Shown here: positions 1 to 9,412 of the stretch, piece after piece
Layout of the letters: the number at the start of each line of letters is the position of its first letter
Position numbering within the stretch: position 1 is the first letter of the stretch
Source: Muribaculaceae bacterium Isolate-036 (Harlan)
GTDB taxonomy: Bacteria; Bacteroidota; Bacteroidia; Bacteroidales; Muribaculaceae
Direction of reading: 5' to 3'
Assembly (NCBI GenBank): GCA_003833075.1
Contig: RIAY01000018.1
Location: 1 to 59,079 of the forward strand
DNA: 59,079 bases
The notes under the pieces: model-generated
Told to the model about the DNA's origin: nothing
What the model saw: only the letters and a program-made list of their open reading frames with translations
The model's database searches: none
Made by a program: the position numbers and the translations under genes

Positions 1-1
1 T

Positions 2-79
2 GATACGCTCGAAATAATCAGGCCCGACATGGACGAGACAGAGCTCTCCAAACTCTTACCCTGCAACTATAAAAGCTAA
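2..79 (+). CDS. C-terminal end of an unidentified protein (partial)
   Basis: The frame starting at base 2 reads 25 residues and stops with TAA at 77-79, directly before a strong terminator. The fragment is acidic and ends in LLPCNYKS. A short LLP-aromatic-Lys tail is seen in some transposase C-termini, but this is too little to assign a family. It is read as the tail of a gene that begins outside the window, because an open frame runs into a rho-independent terminator on the same strand. Confidence 0.4.
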   Translation, partial: DTLEIIRPDMDETELSKLLPCNYKS

Positions 80-80
80 T

Positions 81-116
81 GCCGACTTGAAAATCTAAAA
101 TCAAGTCGGCTTTTTT
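81..116 (+). terminator. Rho-independent terminator
   Basis: A 10-bp perfect stem (GCCGACTTGA at 81-90 with TCAAGTCGGC at 101-110) is followed by six T at 111-116. It ends the partial gene on the plus strand and also lies just past the stop of the minus-strand susD gene. The T run exists only on the plus side. Confidence 0.85.
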
Positions 117-154
117 CGGACGGATACTCCATAAACCGCAGACACTGCAAGATG

Positions 155-1864
155 TCAATATCCGGGGTTCTGAATCATTCCGGGAATCAATGTAACATCG
201 GAAAGGGGGAGAGGAAGAAGATACCCTTTTGCCGGATCAAATTTACGTTCCATGGTTTTGCGGAATTTTGCTTTGGAGTCGACAAGTGGCTGAAGATTTA
301 CAAGACCGTTTTCTTCAATTACCGGAAGCGCATCGGAAGGGAAGTAGTAATCACCGCTCTTGATGTTTTTCTGAAGCTGCGCTTTTGCCGGAAGGTCTAT
401 CACCGGGCGGTTAATCGCAATATCGCAAAGTCTCCATCGCATCAGGTCAAACCATCTGCGGTTCTCCCATGCAAATTCCATGCGCCGTTCGGAACGTAAC
501 TGGAAACGAAGTTCATCCTGATTTGTCGTTGTAACCGCAGGATAGAGAGAAGTGTTGGAGCGAGTGGTTTTGTATGCTCTTGAGCGAACGTCATTAATGG
601 CATCAAGCACGCTCTGGTCAATTTCATTCATCTCTATTTTTGCTTCAGCATACATCAGAAGTACATCCGCATAGCGCATGATTATAGCGTTTGGATCAGC
701 TTTTTTGTCGCTTAGCCACGCTTCTGTAACACCTTTTTTAAGAATTAGTCCGGTCCATGAAGCAAGAGTCTGAACGAGCTGCGAATCGTTATTGCTTACT
801 TGCTTACCTGTATTCACATTCAATACTTTGTTTTTTGACGGATCCCATTCAAAGCCCAGAAATTCTGTGCCAAATTCAACTGTAGTATATCCTAAGCGTG
901 GATCGCGGTTGCGGAAAGGGTTCTGGCGGTCGAAAAGAGGTGATTTGTCGATAGGAAGACCATCCGAGCAAAGGAATGCGCAAAAGAGTTCAAGCGATGG
1001 AACCGCAAGAGATTTGCCGGAGTTGTTCCTTGGGAGGAAAGAACTCATTGTAATAAGGTCATTATGCAGTTCGCGTGATCTGGGAATCATGAAAACGAAT
1101 TCATCGGAAGCATAAGTGTCGATGTAGAACATCTTTTCGAAATTGGGGTCAAGCTTGTATGTACCCAGTTCCATACATGCTTTTGCTGCCTGTGCCGCTA
1201 CGGGATAATCAAGCATCCAAGAAGCTGTGCGTGCCTTAAAGGCATGAGCGGTAGCTTTTTTTACGCGGACGTTGCCGGTAGATGTTTCGGGGAGTAGCTC
1301 GGCTGCCTTGTCGAAGTCTTCGTAAATTCGTTTAATCACTTCAGACTGTTTCTCACGTCCCATTGCATATGCCTGATCTATTGTGATGTAATCAGTATAA
1401 TAAGGGATATCGCCATACAGGAATGTCAGGTATGAGTAAAAGCATGCCCTGAACATTCTTGCCTCCCCTTCGAATCTGTCAAGTTGTTTTTCAGATAATT
1501 TTCCGCGTTGTTTCTCGACATTTGCGATTATGGCATTGCAGCGTGTTATAGCCTTGTATGTGTTTAGCCACATAGTTTTTACGTAACCTGTTGTAGACAT
1601 CAGGGCTCCTGTGCTCCATTCATAACCATGTCCTTGCTGTTCCCAGTCGTCAGTCCAGCGGTCTGTATGCCATGCGCGGTTACATTCCCAATACCATAGG
1701 TCAAGTCGATAGAGGTCATTTGCCGCAAATTCGAATTCTTCAATATTAGAAAACCAAGTTTCAGAAGATGCGTCTGCCGGCGGATTCAAATCAAGATCCG
1801 CACACGCCGTGCAGCCGATCATTACGGCAGCAGCCGATAATAAAGAATATATATACTTTTTCAT
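155..1864 (-). CDS. SusD/RagB-family nutrient-binding outer-membrane lipoprotein
   Basis: A 569-residue protein with an N-terminal signal ending in a cysteine-containing stretch (IGCTACADLDLNPP), as in SusD lipoproteins that sit on the outer face of the outer membrane. The typical SusD features follow: an early DLDLNPP segment, a TPR-like helical core with FRAxxYxxL (RACFYSYLTFLYGDIPY), an IMRYADVLLMYAEAKI motif near residue 400, and a late RRMEFAWENRRWFDLMRW motif. SusD proteins cap a TonB-dependent SusC barrel and bind glycans or other ligands. The gene begins 22 bp after susC, so the two form a pair. The ligand cannot be told from sequence; no glycoside hydrolase is seen next to it. Confidence 0.95.
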   Translation of the reverse strand: MKKYIYSLLSAAAVMIGCTACADLDLNPPADASSETWFSNIEEFEFAANDLYRLDLWYWECNRAWHTDRWTDDWEQQGHGYEWSTGALMSTTGYVKTMWLNTYKAITRCNAIIANVEKQRGKLSEKQLDRFEGEARMFRACFYSYLTFLYGDIPYYTDYITIDQAYAMGREKQSEVIKRIYEDFDKAAELLPETSTGNVRVKKATAHAFKARTASWMLDYPVAAQAAKACMELGTYKLDPNFEKMFYIDTYASDEFVFMIPRSRELHNDLITMSSFLPRNNSGKSLAVPSLELFCAFLCSDGLPIDKSPLFDRQNPFRNRDPRLGYTTVEFGTEFLGFEWDPSKNKVLNVNTGKQVSNNDSQLVQTLASWTGLILKKGVTEAWLSDKKADPNAIIMRYADVLLMYAEAKIEMNEIDQSVLDAINDVRSRAYKTTRSNTSLYPAVTTTNQDELRFQLRSERRMEFAWENRRWFDLMRWRLCDIAINRPVIDLPAKAQLQKNIKSGDYYFPSDALPVIEENGLVNLQPLVDSKAKFRKTMERKFDPAKGYLLPLPLSDVTLIPGMIQNPGY

Positions 1865-1886
1865 GTTGTTTCAGATTTTGATTTGG

Positions 1887-4800
1887 TTAGAACGAAACTG
1901 CCACGCCGAAATTCCATGTACGTGCGATATAGCTTGAACCGGTGTCTGTAGTCTCCGGATCCCATCCCTGCGGATAGCGGTCGATAGAGAACGGGTCGGA
2001 AACAGATGCGAACACTCGGAGCGAGTTGAGTTTCAGTTTCTTGGTGATGTTCGGCTGGAAAGAGTAGCCGAGTGTTATGTTCTTGCAGCGGAAGTAGCCG
2101 CCGTTAAACATCCAGAAGTCAGAAACCTGAGAGTTGTTTCCACTTGAGCCGTCTATAGTCATATCTGATAATCTCGGATATTTGGCAGCGAGGTTCTGTT
2201 CAGGAGTGTTGTAGTAGCTCCACGAAGTACCTATAACTTCACCGGTAAACTGTGTCCAGCCGGCAGCGTGTCTCTGATAAAGCATGGCGCGGGAAAGCAT
2301 TTTATTCTGTTTGCCGATACCATTGAATGCAGCTGACATTTCAAAACCTTTCCATCCTAAAGCGATTTGTGCTCCATAGATAAGACGTGGTTGTGAAGAA
2401 CCGAGCACAACGCGGTCATACTGTGCGCTTATCGCACCGTCAGGCAAACCCTCGGAACCGTTTACATCAAGATATTTAATGTCGCCTACAGTAGTGTTGG
2501 CGTTCAGCACGGGACTGTTTGCAAGGTCTTCGGCATTCTGATACAGACCGTTTGATTTAAATCCATACCATGACATATACTCTACACCTTCCATTGTGAT
2601 GGTGCCACCGCTTTCCTGCTGTTTCCCGGACATGTTACCCATGACAGAACGATAGTCGGAAAGGTTGAAGTTTACAGAATATGAAAAATCGCCTATGTTG
2701 TCACGCCATCCGAGCTGAAGGTCCCATCCTTTGGTAGTCATGTCGCCTGCATTCTGTTTAGGATTGTCATAGCCCATGAATATAGGGAGCTGTATCGACA
2801 GAAGCATGTCTTTGGTTTTCTTCCAGTACCAGTCGAATGTCAGGTTAAGTCTGGAATTGAGGAATGTGGCGTCAAGACCTACGTCCCAGCTGTGGGTCGT
2901 TTCCCATGTTATGTCTGGAATGTTGTAATCGCGCTGAGATGCAGTCAGGACAGAAACCGGTTTGCCGGAACCGTCTACCATTACCGGGTGTGAGAATGTC
3001 ATGCTCGCCTGATATGGATAATTACCGATTCTTTCGTTACCGAGAGTACCGTAGGAGCCGCGAAGCTTAAGGAATGTGAGTATTCTCGGGTCTACATCGC
3101 GTAAGAAACTCTCTTCGCTCATCACCCAGCCAACGGATGCGGAAGGGAAGAAGCCGGTGCGGTATTTGCGTGCGAATCTTGAGGAACGGTCCCAGCGTGC
3201 GTTGAACTGTGCCATGTAGCGTCCCTTGTAGGAATAATTTATACGCCCGAAAATTGAACGGTAGGCATTTTGAGTTTCTGAGCCGTCAACGCTGAGATTG
3301 TTTGTGTTTGCGTTCGTAAGATAGAAATAATCAGACAACTCCATTGCATCAGATGCTGCTTCCAATGGGTTTGAGCTTGCTTCATAATCCTCATAGCCGA
3401 GCATGAAGTCTGTGCGGTGGTCTTCAGCAAATGTCTTGTTATAATTGATAAAGAGCTGTTTTGTGCCCCATGTGTTGAGATTTCTGTTTTCAGTAAGTTT
3501 GTTGAGAGAGAATCCACTCGCGTAACCGGCTGGCTCATCGGGGTTGTCGGCAGTGTAGTAACTGACTTTTTTTATATAAGATTTTTTTCGTGTGAAAAGC
3601 ATTCCGGGTGCCCACACGCCGCTTATGGAAAGACCTTCGAAAGGGGTGATGATAACAGATAGTTTTGCACCCAGACGGTCTGTCCACTGATTGTTGCGTC
3701 CTCCCTCGTTCATGGAAGCCCAAGGATTGCTGCTGTTATGACCCGCGGCATATGTTCCATTAGAGTTCACCGCAGGATCAAGAGGAGTCATATAAAGCGT
3801 CGCGGCAAGAGGATTGGTCTGAGGCTGATGTGTGATACCACGGCGGTAATAGGCATCAAGTCCGAACTGCAGCCATTTGGTGACTTTAAAGTTGTTGTTT
3901 ACACGTGCTGTGAGTCTCTGGTAATCACGTCCTTCGTAGAGAGCTTCCGTGTATTCATATCCTAATGAAACCTTTGTCTGTACAACCTTGTTGCCGTAAG
4001 ATACCTTGAGATCATGCTTTGTTGTGGGTGCGGTTTTGCGGGTCATCAGTTCACGCCAGTCGGTAATCGGATATTCATCAGGATTCACAGCGTTGTTTGC
4101 GAGATATGAATCGATGTAATCTTTGGGATATGCAGAGTATTCCTGTCCTTCCTGATTGCCGCCGTCGTTCCATTTGAGCTCGTTGTACATGTTCATGTAG
4201 TCGATTGCTCCGACGGGTTTGGGAGTCTCGGTAGACTGCACGAATCCGACGGTGCCCTGATATTCGACTTTAGCCTTCCCCTCTTTTGCCTTCTTTGTGG
4301 TGATGAGGATGACGCCGGCTGCCGCACGTGCTCCGTAGATTGAAGCAGAGGCTGCGTCTTTAAGCACCGAAATGCTTTCAATGTCGGCGGAATTTACCGA
4401 TTCCATGGAGTCTGGTATACCGTCTACGATCACAAGCGGGTCGGAATCACCGATAGATGTGATTCCTCGCACACGGATAGTTGCCTCGGCACCGGGCATG
4501 CCGCTTGTGCGGCTCACATAGATACCGGGCATTGAACCTTGCAGAGACTGCGATACCGAAGATGCACGCATGTCTTCAAGTTTGCTTCCGGAAACGTTTG
4601 TGACAGCTCCGGTAAGGTCAGCTTTCTTCATTGTGCCGTAACCAACTACGACCATCTCGTCAAGAGTGTTCGCCTCTTCCTGCATCACGATTGTGAGATT
4701 GTCGGATGCGGCGACCTTGATTATCTGTTTCTGGAAACCGACATATGTTACCTGGAGGGTATCGCCGGGTTTAGCCTTGATTGAGAACTTTCCGTCAATG

Positions 4801-4961
4801 TCTGTGACAGCAGCGGTGTTTGTTCCCTTGACCATAATTGTTGCGCCGATGAGCGGCTCTCCCGATGGCTCGGTTACGATTCCGCTTATATTCTTCTGCT
4901 GAGCAGCTGCCGGGAGTGCGAGCAGGAATACGGAAATCAAAAATAGAGCGATTCTGTTCAT
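1887..4961 (-). CDS. SusC/RagA-family TonB-dependent receptor
   Basis: About 1024 residues when started at 4961, where MNRIALFLISVFLLALPAAA gives a clean signal peptide. The frame stays open upstream to 5093, but that stretch has no signal peptide and contains a possible promoter -7 element (5049-5056), so I reject the longer start. After the signal come a carboxypeptidase-like regulatory domain (ISGIVTEPSGEPLIGATI, about residues 25-100), a DEMVVVGYGTMKKADLTGAV motif, the plug domain with VRGxxS and LVIVDGIP, and a long 22-strand barrel that ends in an aromatic residue (WNFGVAVSF). It imports a ligand delivered by SusD, powered by TonB. The ligand is unknown. Confidence 0.95.
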   Translation of the reverse strand: MNRIALFLISVFLLALPAAAQQKNISGIVTEPSGEPLIGATIMVKGTNTAAVTDIDGKFSIKAKPGDTLQVTYVGFQKQIIKVAASDNLTIVMQEEANTLDEMVVVGYGTMKKADLTGAVTNVSGSKLEDMRASSVSQSLQGSMPGIYVSRTSGMPGAEATIRVRGITSIGDSDPLVIVDGIPDSMESVNSADIESISVLKDAASASIYGARAAAGVILITTKKAKEGKAKVEYQGTVGFVQSTETPKPVGAIDYMNMYNELKWNDGGNQEGQEYSAYPKDYIDSYLANNAVNPDEYPITDWRELMTRKTAPTTKHDLKVSYGNKVVQTKVSLGYEYTEALYEGRDYQRLTARVNNNFKVTKWLQFGLDAYYRRGITHQPQTNPLAATLYMTPLDPAVNSNGTYAAGHNSSNPWASMNEGGRNNQWTDRLGAKLSVIITPFEGLSISGVWAPGMLFTRKKSYIKKVSYYTADNPDEPAGYASGFSLNKLTENRNLNTWGTKQLFINYNKTFAEDHRTDFMLGYEDYEASSNPLEAASDAMELSDYFYLTNANTNNLSVDGSETQNAYRSIFGRINYSYKGRYMAQFNARWDRSSRFARKYRTGFFPSASVGWVMSEESFLRDVDPRILTFLKLRGSYGTLGNERIGNYPYQASMTFSHPVMVDGSGKPVSVLTASQRDYNIPDITWETTHSWDVGLDATFLNSRLNLTFDWYWKKTKDMLLSIQLPIFMGYDNPKQNAGDMTTKGWDLQLGWRDNIGDFSYSVNFNLSDYRSVMGNMSGKQQESGGTITMEGVEYMSWYGFKSNGLYQNAEDLANSPVLNANTTVGDIKYLDVNGSEGLPDGAISAQYDRVVLGSSQPRLIYGAQIALGWKGFEMSAAFNGIGKQNKMLSRAMLYQRHAAGWTQFTGEVIGTSWSYYNTPEQNLAAKYPRLSDMTIDGSSGNNSQVSDFWMFNGGYFRCKNITLGYSFQPNITKKLKLNSLRVFASVSDPFSIDRYPQGWDPETTDTGSSYIARTWNFGVAVSF

Positions 4962-5048
4962 AAGCTCTTGAATTGAGTTGTTTTTGGTGTTAGTTTCATT
5001 AGTTTTGGGATAGGGCGCATCCGCTCCCGCTCCCGAGGTTAACCATTG

Positions 5049-5056
5049 CAAATATA
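5049..5056 (-). promoter_or_regulatory. Candidate -7 element for susCD
   Basis: TATATTTG on the minus strand fits the Bacteroidales -7 consensus TAnnTTTG, about 85 bp upstream of the chosen susC start. No good TTTG -33 box sits at the usual spacing, so support is partial. The rest of 4962-5304 is AT-rich, shows no gene, and holds the terminator of the upstream phosphoesterase. Confidence 0.4.
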
Positions 5057-5221
5057 GGGCAGTATTCCTCACTAAATTGCGTAATTCTGCCACTTTATAA
5101 TAAGAATGTAAGGCTAATAAATATGATAAAGAATTAAATATCAGTGTTATATTTGTAATAAATGTGATAATCGGACATTTGGCTTCAGCTCAACTTTTTT
5201 TAAGAAAAAATAATTCTTTTT

Positions 5222-5266
5222 TTATTCAAAAAAATGAACTGCGAGCCGGTCACAACCGGTTCGCAG
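5222..5266 (-). terminator. Terminator of the phosphoesterase gene
   Basis: On the minus strand CTGCGAACCGGT and ACCGGCTCGCAG (5255-5266 and 5239-5250) form a 12-bp stem with one mismatch or wobble and a 4-base loop. It is followed by TTCATTTTTTT. It separates the phosphoesterase gene from susCD, so the pair probably has its own transcript. Confidence 0.75.
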
Positions 5267-5304
5267 CATGAGTGGTGTATGGTGGTGATTCTTTAGTTCC
5301 TTAA

Positions 5305-6969
5305 TCATGGGTTGGAACTGTCGCGGAAGAAGTTCCGCTTGTCAAGGTTGCCGAAAGGGTCTTTCCATGAAATTTCGACCGGAGATGTGGAGTCGGCAGC
5401 TGTTACAAGGAACATGCGTACACGCTTAGGTTTTGACAACGCCTTTTTGTAGTCTCCGTTCCAGACCGCTTTGGTTATAGCTGTCTGACTGTAATAGTCC
5501 GGGTGTATTTCATACACACATTTTACAGGCAGTTCCACGCCATTTTGCATTGCAGTAAGTTTCCCTTCCGGATCCCAAGCCCAGACCTGAACCAATAGGG
5601 AGTTTTCAGGAAGATGGCTGTAGTTTCCCCATTTTGGGAAATGCCGCTGCAATGTCAAGGCTTCCGAATCGGTGGCAAAATGCCTTTTCAGACTATTGCT
5701 GTCCCAGACTTTGAATTGTTCGCCGGGATTGTTCTCATAAGTGACAAATCTCCAGCTTACGCTGTCGCCGTAAATGCGGTATACATCAAATCCGACAGGG
5801 TTGCCGTCATGTCCGAGGTTGGGCTGCCCGAATGAACTGTTCCACCAGATGCTTCCGCATGTGCTTATTAGATTGTGGCATATAAGTTCGTGATTGCCAT
5901 TTTTAACGCGAGTAAGTCCGTTTTTGTGTGTATGACCCGAAAGAATATGTACCTTCTCAAAAGGCGCGACAATTTTTTCGAGCCTTTGCGATGTTTCGCG
6001 GTCTGTGCCATAGGTTATTTCAAGCGAGGCATTCTTATAAGAATGTATGGGACTATGCATGCATATTACAAGTGGAGACTTTTTATTGACTGTCTTCAAA
6101 TCTTTCTCAAGCCAGTCAAGCTGTTCGGGGGTGAAAATTGCCTTATAGTCTCGTTTGCCATTGATTCCTTCGTAGCCTGAAGAGGATGAGGGGGTGTTAT
6201 AGTAGGCGATATTGTCGAGCATTACGAAATGAACGTTTCCTATGTTCATGGAATAATATCTCGGACCGTATGTCTTCATATATCTTACAGCCGATAAGAA
6301 ATCTGTTGAATCTCCAGCGCAAACAGCCCCGTCACTGTCGTGATTGCCCATTATATTATAAAAAGGTGCTTGCCATCCGTTTTCATTCAGAATCTGTCGG
6401 GTGCGTTCTATGTCAACACCTGTCTCATACCAATGCTGGTCATAGCTGATGTCTCCGAGTCCGATTGAGTAGACCGGCATGCTGTCGCGTCGCAGCGATT
6501 CGAATTCGCGGTTGATTACCTGCATGTAACCCCGGAAAGTCTTCTCATCATTGCGTTTGCCGTGGAAGTGCATGTCTGTCGTTACGATTAATCCGAAGTC
6601 TTTGTTCCCGGTTTTGACAAGTCGGAAGTCATGTCGTTCGAATGTGTCGGAAGCATCTGTGAGATCCGCCCAGAAGTCAGGTACGGCATCGGTGCGTGTT
6701 GGTTCATAACCGGAGGGTGTGATAATGAATATCTGTCTGTTCCGTTTGTCGGATTTAAGATGGTATGCTCCTTTGGAGTCAGTGGCTGTAATCTCATAAC
6801 CGTCAGATACGGATACATTTTTCAGCGGTTTGCCATCGCACTCCACTATGCCGCCGACAGTGTATCCGTTCTTTTGCTTGAACGGCAGCCGAGATTCATA
6901 TCTGCTCTGTGCGCTTATATAAGGTGTGCCGCACAAGAGTAATGCCAGTAATGCAATTATACTTTTCAT
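5305..6969 (-). CDS. Three-domain calcineurin-like metallophosphoesterase, secreted
   Basis: A 554-residue protein with a signal peptide (MKSIIALLALLLCGTPYISA). Residues 35-115 look like a CarboxypepD/MetallophosN-type beta domain (VGGIVECDGKPLKNVSVSDG). The catalytic domain carries the full di-metal motif set: D132 and H134 (TDMHFHG), D173 (GDIS), N209/H210 (GNHD), H305 (MHSPIH), and H346/H348 (SGHTHKNG). A MetallophosC-like domain follows. Such proteins cleave phosphomonoesters or phosphodiesters in the periplasm or at the surface. It lies upstream of susCD on the same strand but a terminator intervenes. A joint role with SusCD in taking up an organophosphate is only a guess. Confidence 0.88.
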   Translation of the reverse strand: MKSIIALLALLLCGTPYISAQSRYESRLPFKQKNGYTVGGIVECDGKPLKNVSVSDGYEITATDSKGAYHLKSDKRNRQIFIITPSGYEPTRTDAVPDFWADLTDASDTFERHDFRLVKTGNKDFGLIVTTDMHFHGKRNDEKTFRGYMQVINREFESLRRDSMPVYSIGLGDISYDQHWYETGVDIERTRQILNENGWQAPFYNIMGNHDSDGAVCAGDSTDFLSAVRYMKTYGPRYYSMNIGNVHFVMLDNIAYYNTPSSSSGYEGINGKRDYKAIFTPEQLDWLEKDLKTVNKKSPLVICMHSPIHSYKNASLEITYGTDRETSQRLEKIVAPFEKVHILSGHTHKNGLTRVKNGNHELICHNLISTCGSIWWNSSFGQPNLGHDGNPVGFDVYRIYGDSVSWRFVTYENNPGEQFKVWDSNSLKRHFATDSEALTLQRHFPKWGNYSHLPENSLLVQVWAWDPEGKLTAMQNGVELPVKCVYEIHPDYYSQTAITKAVWNGDYKKALSKPKRVRMFLVTAADSTSPVEISWKDPFGNLDKRNFFRDSSNP

Positions 6970-6973
6970 AAGG

Positions 6974-6981
6974 CAAAATTA
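6974..6981 (-). promoter_or_regulatory. Candidate -7 element for the phosphoesterase gene
   Basis: TAATTTTG on the minus strand fits TAnnTTTG but lies only 4 bp before the start codon, implying an almost leaderless mRNA. No clear -33 box is seen. The rest of the 6970-7428 intergenic region is AT-rich and holds the MFS promoter but no convincing gene. Confidence 0.3.
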
Positions 6982-7325
6982 GCAAAAATCAGTATCGAAA
7001 GGACTGATGTGAGTGTTTTGTAATGTGCAAAAGATTAAACAAATTAATAATGTGATTGGAGTAATTTAAACCGGATGTGTTGGTAATAAATATTTTATAT
7101 GCCATATGTGTGATAACCAGACAGTGTGCTGTGTGGTTAAAACAGTGAAGAAGAACGCAGAAGAAGAATTTGTTGGAGCGCGTGTGAAACAGCTGTCAGG
7201 AACAAAAGTTTTTCAGGGTTTTTCAGGTACTGTGTTATGTTAATGGCTATGGTCAATTGTTTGAGTTGTAAGATAATGCGGATATTATTGTAGTGTTGGA
7301 ATTATCACGGATTGAAATATATTGG

Positions 7326-7356
7326 TTTGGAGAGTGGTGCGTTTTGGGTAAATTTG
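7326..7356 (+). promoter_or_regulatory. Promoter of the MFS-dehydrogenase unit
   Basis: TTTG at 7326-7329, a 19-base spacer, and TAAATTTG at 7349-7356 match the Bacteroidales sigma-ABfr consensus. The start codon at 7429 would leave a leader of roughly 65 bases. Confidence 0.7.
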
Positions 7357-7428
7357 TGGCGTGACGGATGGCATCTTTTGTGATGCGCTGATGTAAAACG
7401 TTGACCTGAAACATAATACTTGAACAAT

Positions 7429-8790
7429 ATGTATAAAAATCCTTACATCCACAGGTGGGTGATTGTCGGAACAATGGTGATTGCCATTGTCTGCAATTAT
7501 CTTGACCGCCAGCTTCTTTCTATACTGAAACCGGAAATCCTCGGACATTTCAACATCGGAGATATTGAATTCGCATGGATTCTCAACGTATTCCTGATAT
7601 GTTATGCGGTTATGTATCCGGTGTCGGGTATCCTTGTCGACAAGTTCGGTCCGAAGCCAGTTATGTTCGGTGGTATAGCCGCGTGGTCACTGGCGTGTAT
7701 CGGTGGCGGTCTGTCACAGGATGTGTATCAGTTTGCCGTTTGCCGAGGGATTTTAGGACTGGCTGAGCCTACTATTTTCACGGGTCAGCTTGTAGCTGTT
7801 ACATTATGGTTTGAGAAAAGGACCCGCGCCACAGCCAACTCCATATGTCAGGCAGGAGGATCGATAGGCACTATGTGCGCTCCGCTTGCCGTTGCCTGGA
7901 TGGTAAGGTATTTTCCATGGCAGGATGTATTTATCATAGCGGGTGTCGCCGGTCTGATAATCGCAGGTATCTGGTGGATCGTGTATCGCCGTCCGCGTCA
8001 GGAGTTTCTTGCGGTCACGCTTGGCGAGCCAAAGGGGACGACACTCAGGGATACCCGTTCATTCTCAGTGGGGGCTCTTTTCGGCACAAGTGCATTGTGG
8101 GGTGTGCTTCTCATAAGACTTGTCAGTGACCCGGTATGGTATTTCATCAATTTCTGGTTGCCCGGTTTCCTCCGGGACTTAGGTGTTGAGCAGGGACTTG
8201 GTGTTCAGGAGACCCTCGATATGATACAATATATAGGAGGTATTCCTTTCCTTGTAGGTGCAACCTGCGGAGTTCTTGCCTCGGCGTATTCTGACAAGCT
8301 TGTGGCAAAGGGGTGGAACGCTTTGAAATCGCGCAAGGCAGTGATGAGTCTATCTGCATGTGTGGCACCAGTAATCGCACTCGTTCCGCTTCTCAGCCAC
8401 TGGCATTCAGTTTCTTTTACCTTGCGTTTAGGACTTATTACGGCGGTGTTTGCCATAGTGGCGTTTATGTGTCTTGTGTGGCTTTACAACATCGGAGTCG
8501 TTATCGCCGAGACATTTCCGGTGAAGAATGTTGCCACGGTTGCCGGTATCGCGTGCGGCGCCGGTGCTGTAGGAGCGGCATGTTTCAATCTTGTGGTCGG
8601 TTCGCTGATGGCGACAATGGGAGAATATCTATTCTACTGTATGGGTTTTCTCCATCCGATTGCCACGATAGTTCTTCTACGGCTTGTAAAGCCAGCGGAG
8701 CCGCAGCAGGAGAAATGCGGGACATATTCAATAGCTTCAGATAAAAACAATGACAACGATGTATGTGGACTCGACGCTGCCCCCAATTGA
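7429..8790 (+). CDS. MFS transporter, hexuronate/anion:cation symporter type
   Basis: A 453-residue inner-membrane protein with about 12 hydrophobic segments. The start is taken at ATG 7429, three codons inside a TTG-initiated frame. The first helix ends in CNYLDRQLLSILKPEI, typical of the ACS subfamily that includes ExuT-like hexuronate and sugar-acid carriers. The loop after TM2 has the MFS motif in the form DKFGPKPVMFGG. It is followed by a TlpA-like lipoprotein and a mannitol/fructuronate-type dehydrogenase, which supports import of a sugar acid or polyol that is then reduced or oxidised. A terminator follows the gene, so the downstream genes may depend on readthrough or another promoter. 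Confidence 0.85.
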   Translation: MYKNPYIHRWVIVGTMVIAIVCNYLDRQLLSILKPEILGHFNIGDIEFAWILNVFLICYAVMYPVSGILVDKFGPKPVMFGGIAAWSLACIGGGLSQDVYQFAVCRGILGLAEPTIFTGQLVAVTLWFEKRTRATANSICQAGGSIGTMCAPLAVAWMVRYFPWQDVFIIAGVAGLIIAGIWWIVYRRPRQEFLAVTLGEPKGTTLRDTRSFSVGALFGTSALWGVLLIRLVSDPVWYFINFWLPGFLRDLGVEQGLGVQETLDMIQYIGGIPFLVGATCGVLASAYSDKLVAKGWNALKSRKAVMSLSACVAPVIALVPLLSHWHSVSFTLRLGLITAVFAIVAFMCLVWLYNIGVVIAETFPVKNVATVAGIACGAGAVGAACFNLVVGSLMATMGEYLFYCMGFLHPIATIVLLRLVKPAEPQQEKCGTYSIASDKNNDNDVCGLDAAPN

Positions 8791-8830
8791 TTGAGTAAGA
8801 GTAATGACCTGTAGGCAGTTGTCGAGAATG

Positions 8831-8862
8831 AATACCCACGGGGTGATCCCGTGGGTATTTTT
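8831..8862 (+). terminator. Rho-independent terminator after the MFS gene
   Basis: AATACCCACGGG (8831-8842) pairs with CCCGTGGGTATT (8848-8859) around a 5-base loop, and a T run ends at 8862. Confidence 0.85.
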
Positions 8863-8941
8863 AGACGGCTTCCGACACTTCGGCAGAGAATTTTATTCTT
8901 TTGAGTATTCACTATAGAGTGTTAAATCACGTTATGAATAT

Positions 8942-9412
8942 ATGAAACGAATAATTGAAATACTGTCAATATTGCTGATTATGGTGACGGCACCGGGGTG
9001 TATCAATGATGAAGTCGAGCCTGTGTGGTCGTTGCAGACGGGCGACAGACTGCCTGATTTTGAAATTACTCTTGATGACGGGTCGTCGGTCAGCACGGAA
9101 ATGCTGAAAGGCCGCAAGAGTGTCATTGTATTTTTCAGTACCGGCTGCGGAGATTGTCGGCGCGAATTGCCTGTCGTGCAGGATTATTATGATGAGTGTA
9201 AGAAGAGGGATTCCGATTGCTTTTTCGTATGCATATCGCGTGAGGAAGGAGAGGCATCTGTAAAGGCCTACTGGGAAGAAAACGGATTTACAATGCCTTA
9301 CTCCGCACAGACTGACCGTAGTGTCTATAACCTTTTTGCCTCATCGGGTATTCCTCGCCGCTATGAAGCAGACGAAAATCTGGTTATAACACACGTTGCC
9401 GAGGGCTACTGA
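8942..9412 (+). CDS. TlpA/AhpC-like redoxin lipoprotein, possibly cut short by a stop
   Basis: A 156-residue thioredoxin-fold protein. The N-terminal signal ends in APGC, a likely lipobox, so it should be a membrane-anchored envelope redoxin. The TlpA-type core is present: GDRLPDFEITLDDG, then FFSTGCGDCRRELP with the redox-active CGDC pair near residue 70. The reading stops with TGA at 9410-9412 just after ITHVAEGY. The same frame then runs on for 18 sensible codons, to TAA at 9467-9469. The missing part corresponds to the final helix of TlpA-like proteins, so TGA may replace TGG. The thioredoxin active site is intact either way. Confidence 0.82.
   Translation: MKRIIEILSILLIMVTAPGCINDEVEPVWSLQTGDRLPDFEITLDDGSSVSTEMLKGRKSVIVFFSTGCGDCRRELPVVQDYYDECKKRDSDCFFVCISREEGEASVKAYWEENGFTMPYSAQTDRSVYNLFASSGIPRRYEADENLVITHVAEGY

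Noticed and set aside
4962..5093. Extended N-terminus of the SusC protein
   Set aside because: The extra 44 residues lack a signal peptide and include a likely promoter element; the MNRIALF start gives a proper signal sequence.
9410..9412. TGA as selenocysteine codon
   Set aside because: The stop is far from the CxxC motif, and no supporting stem-loop was recognised; a Trp to stop change is simpler.
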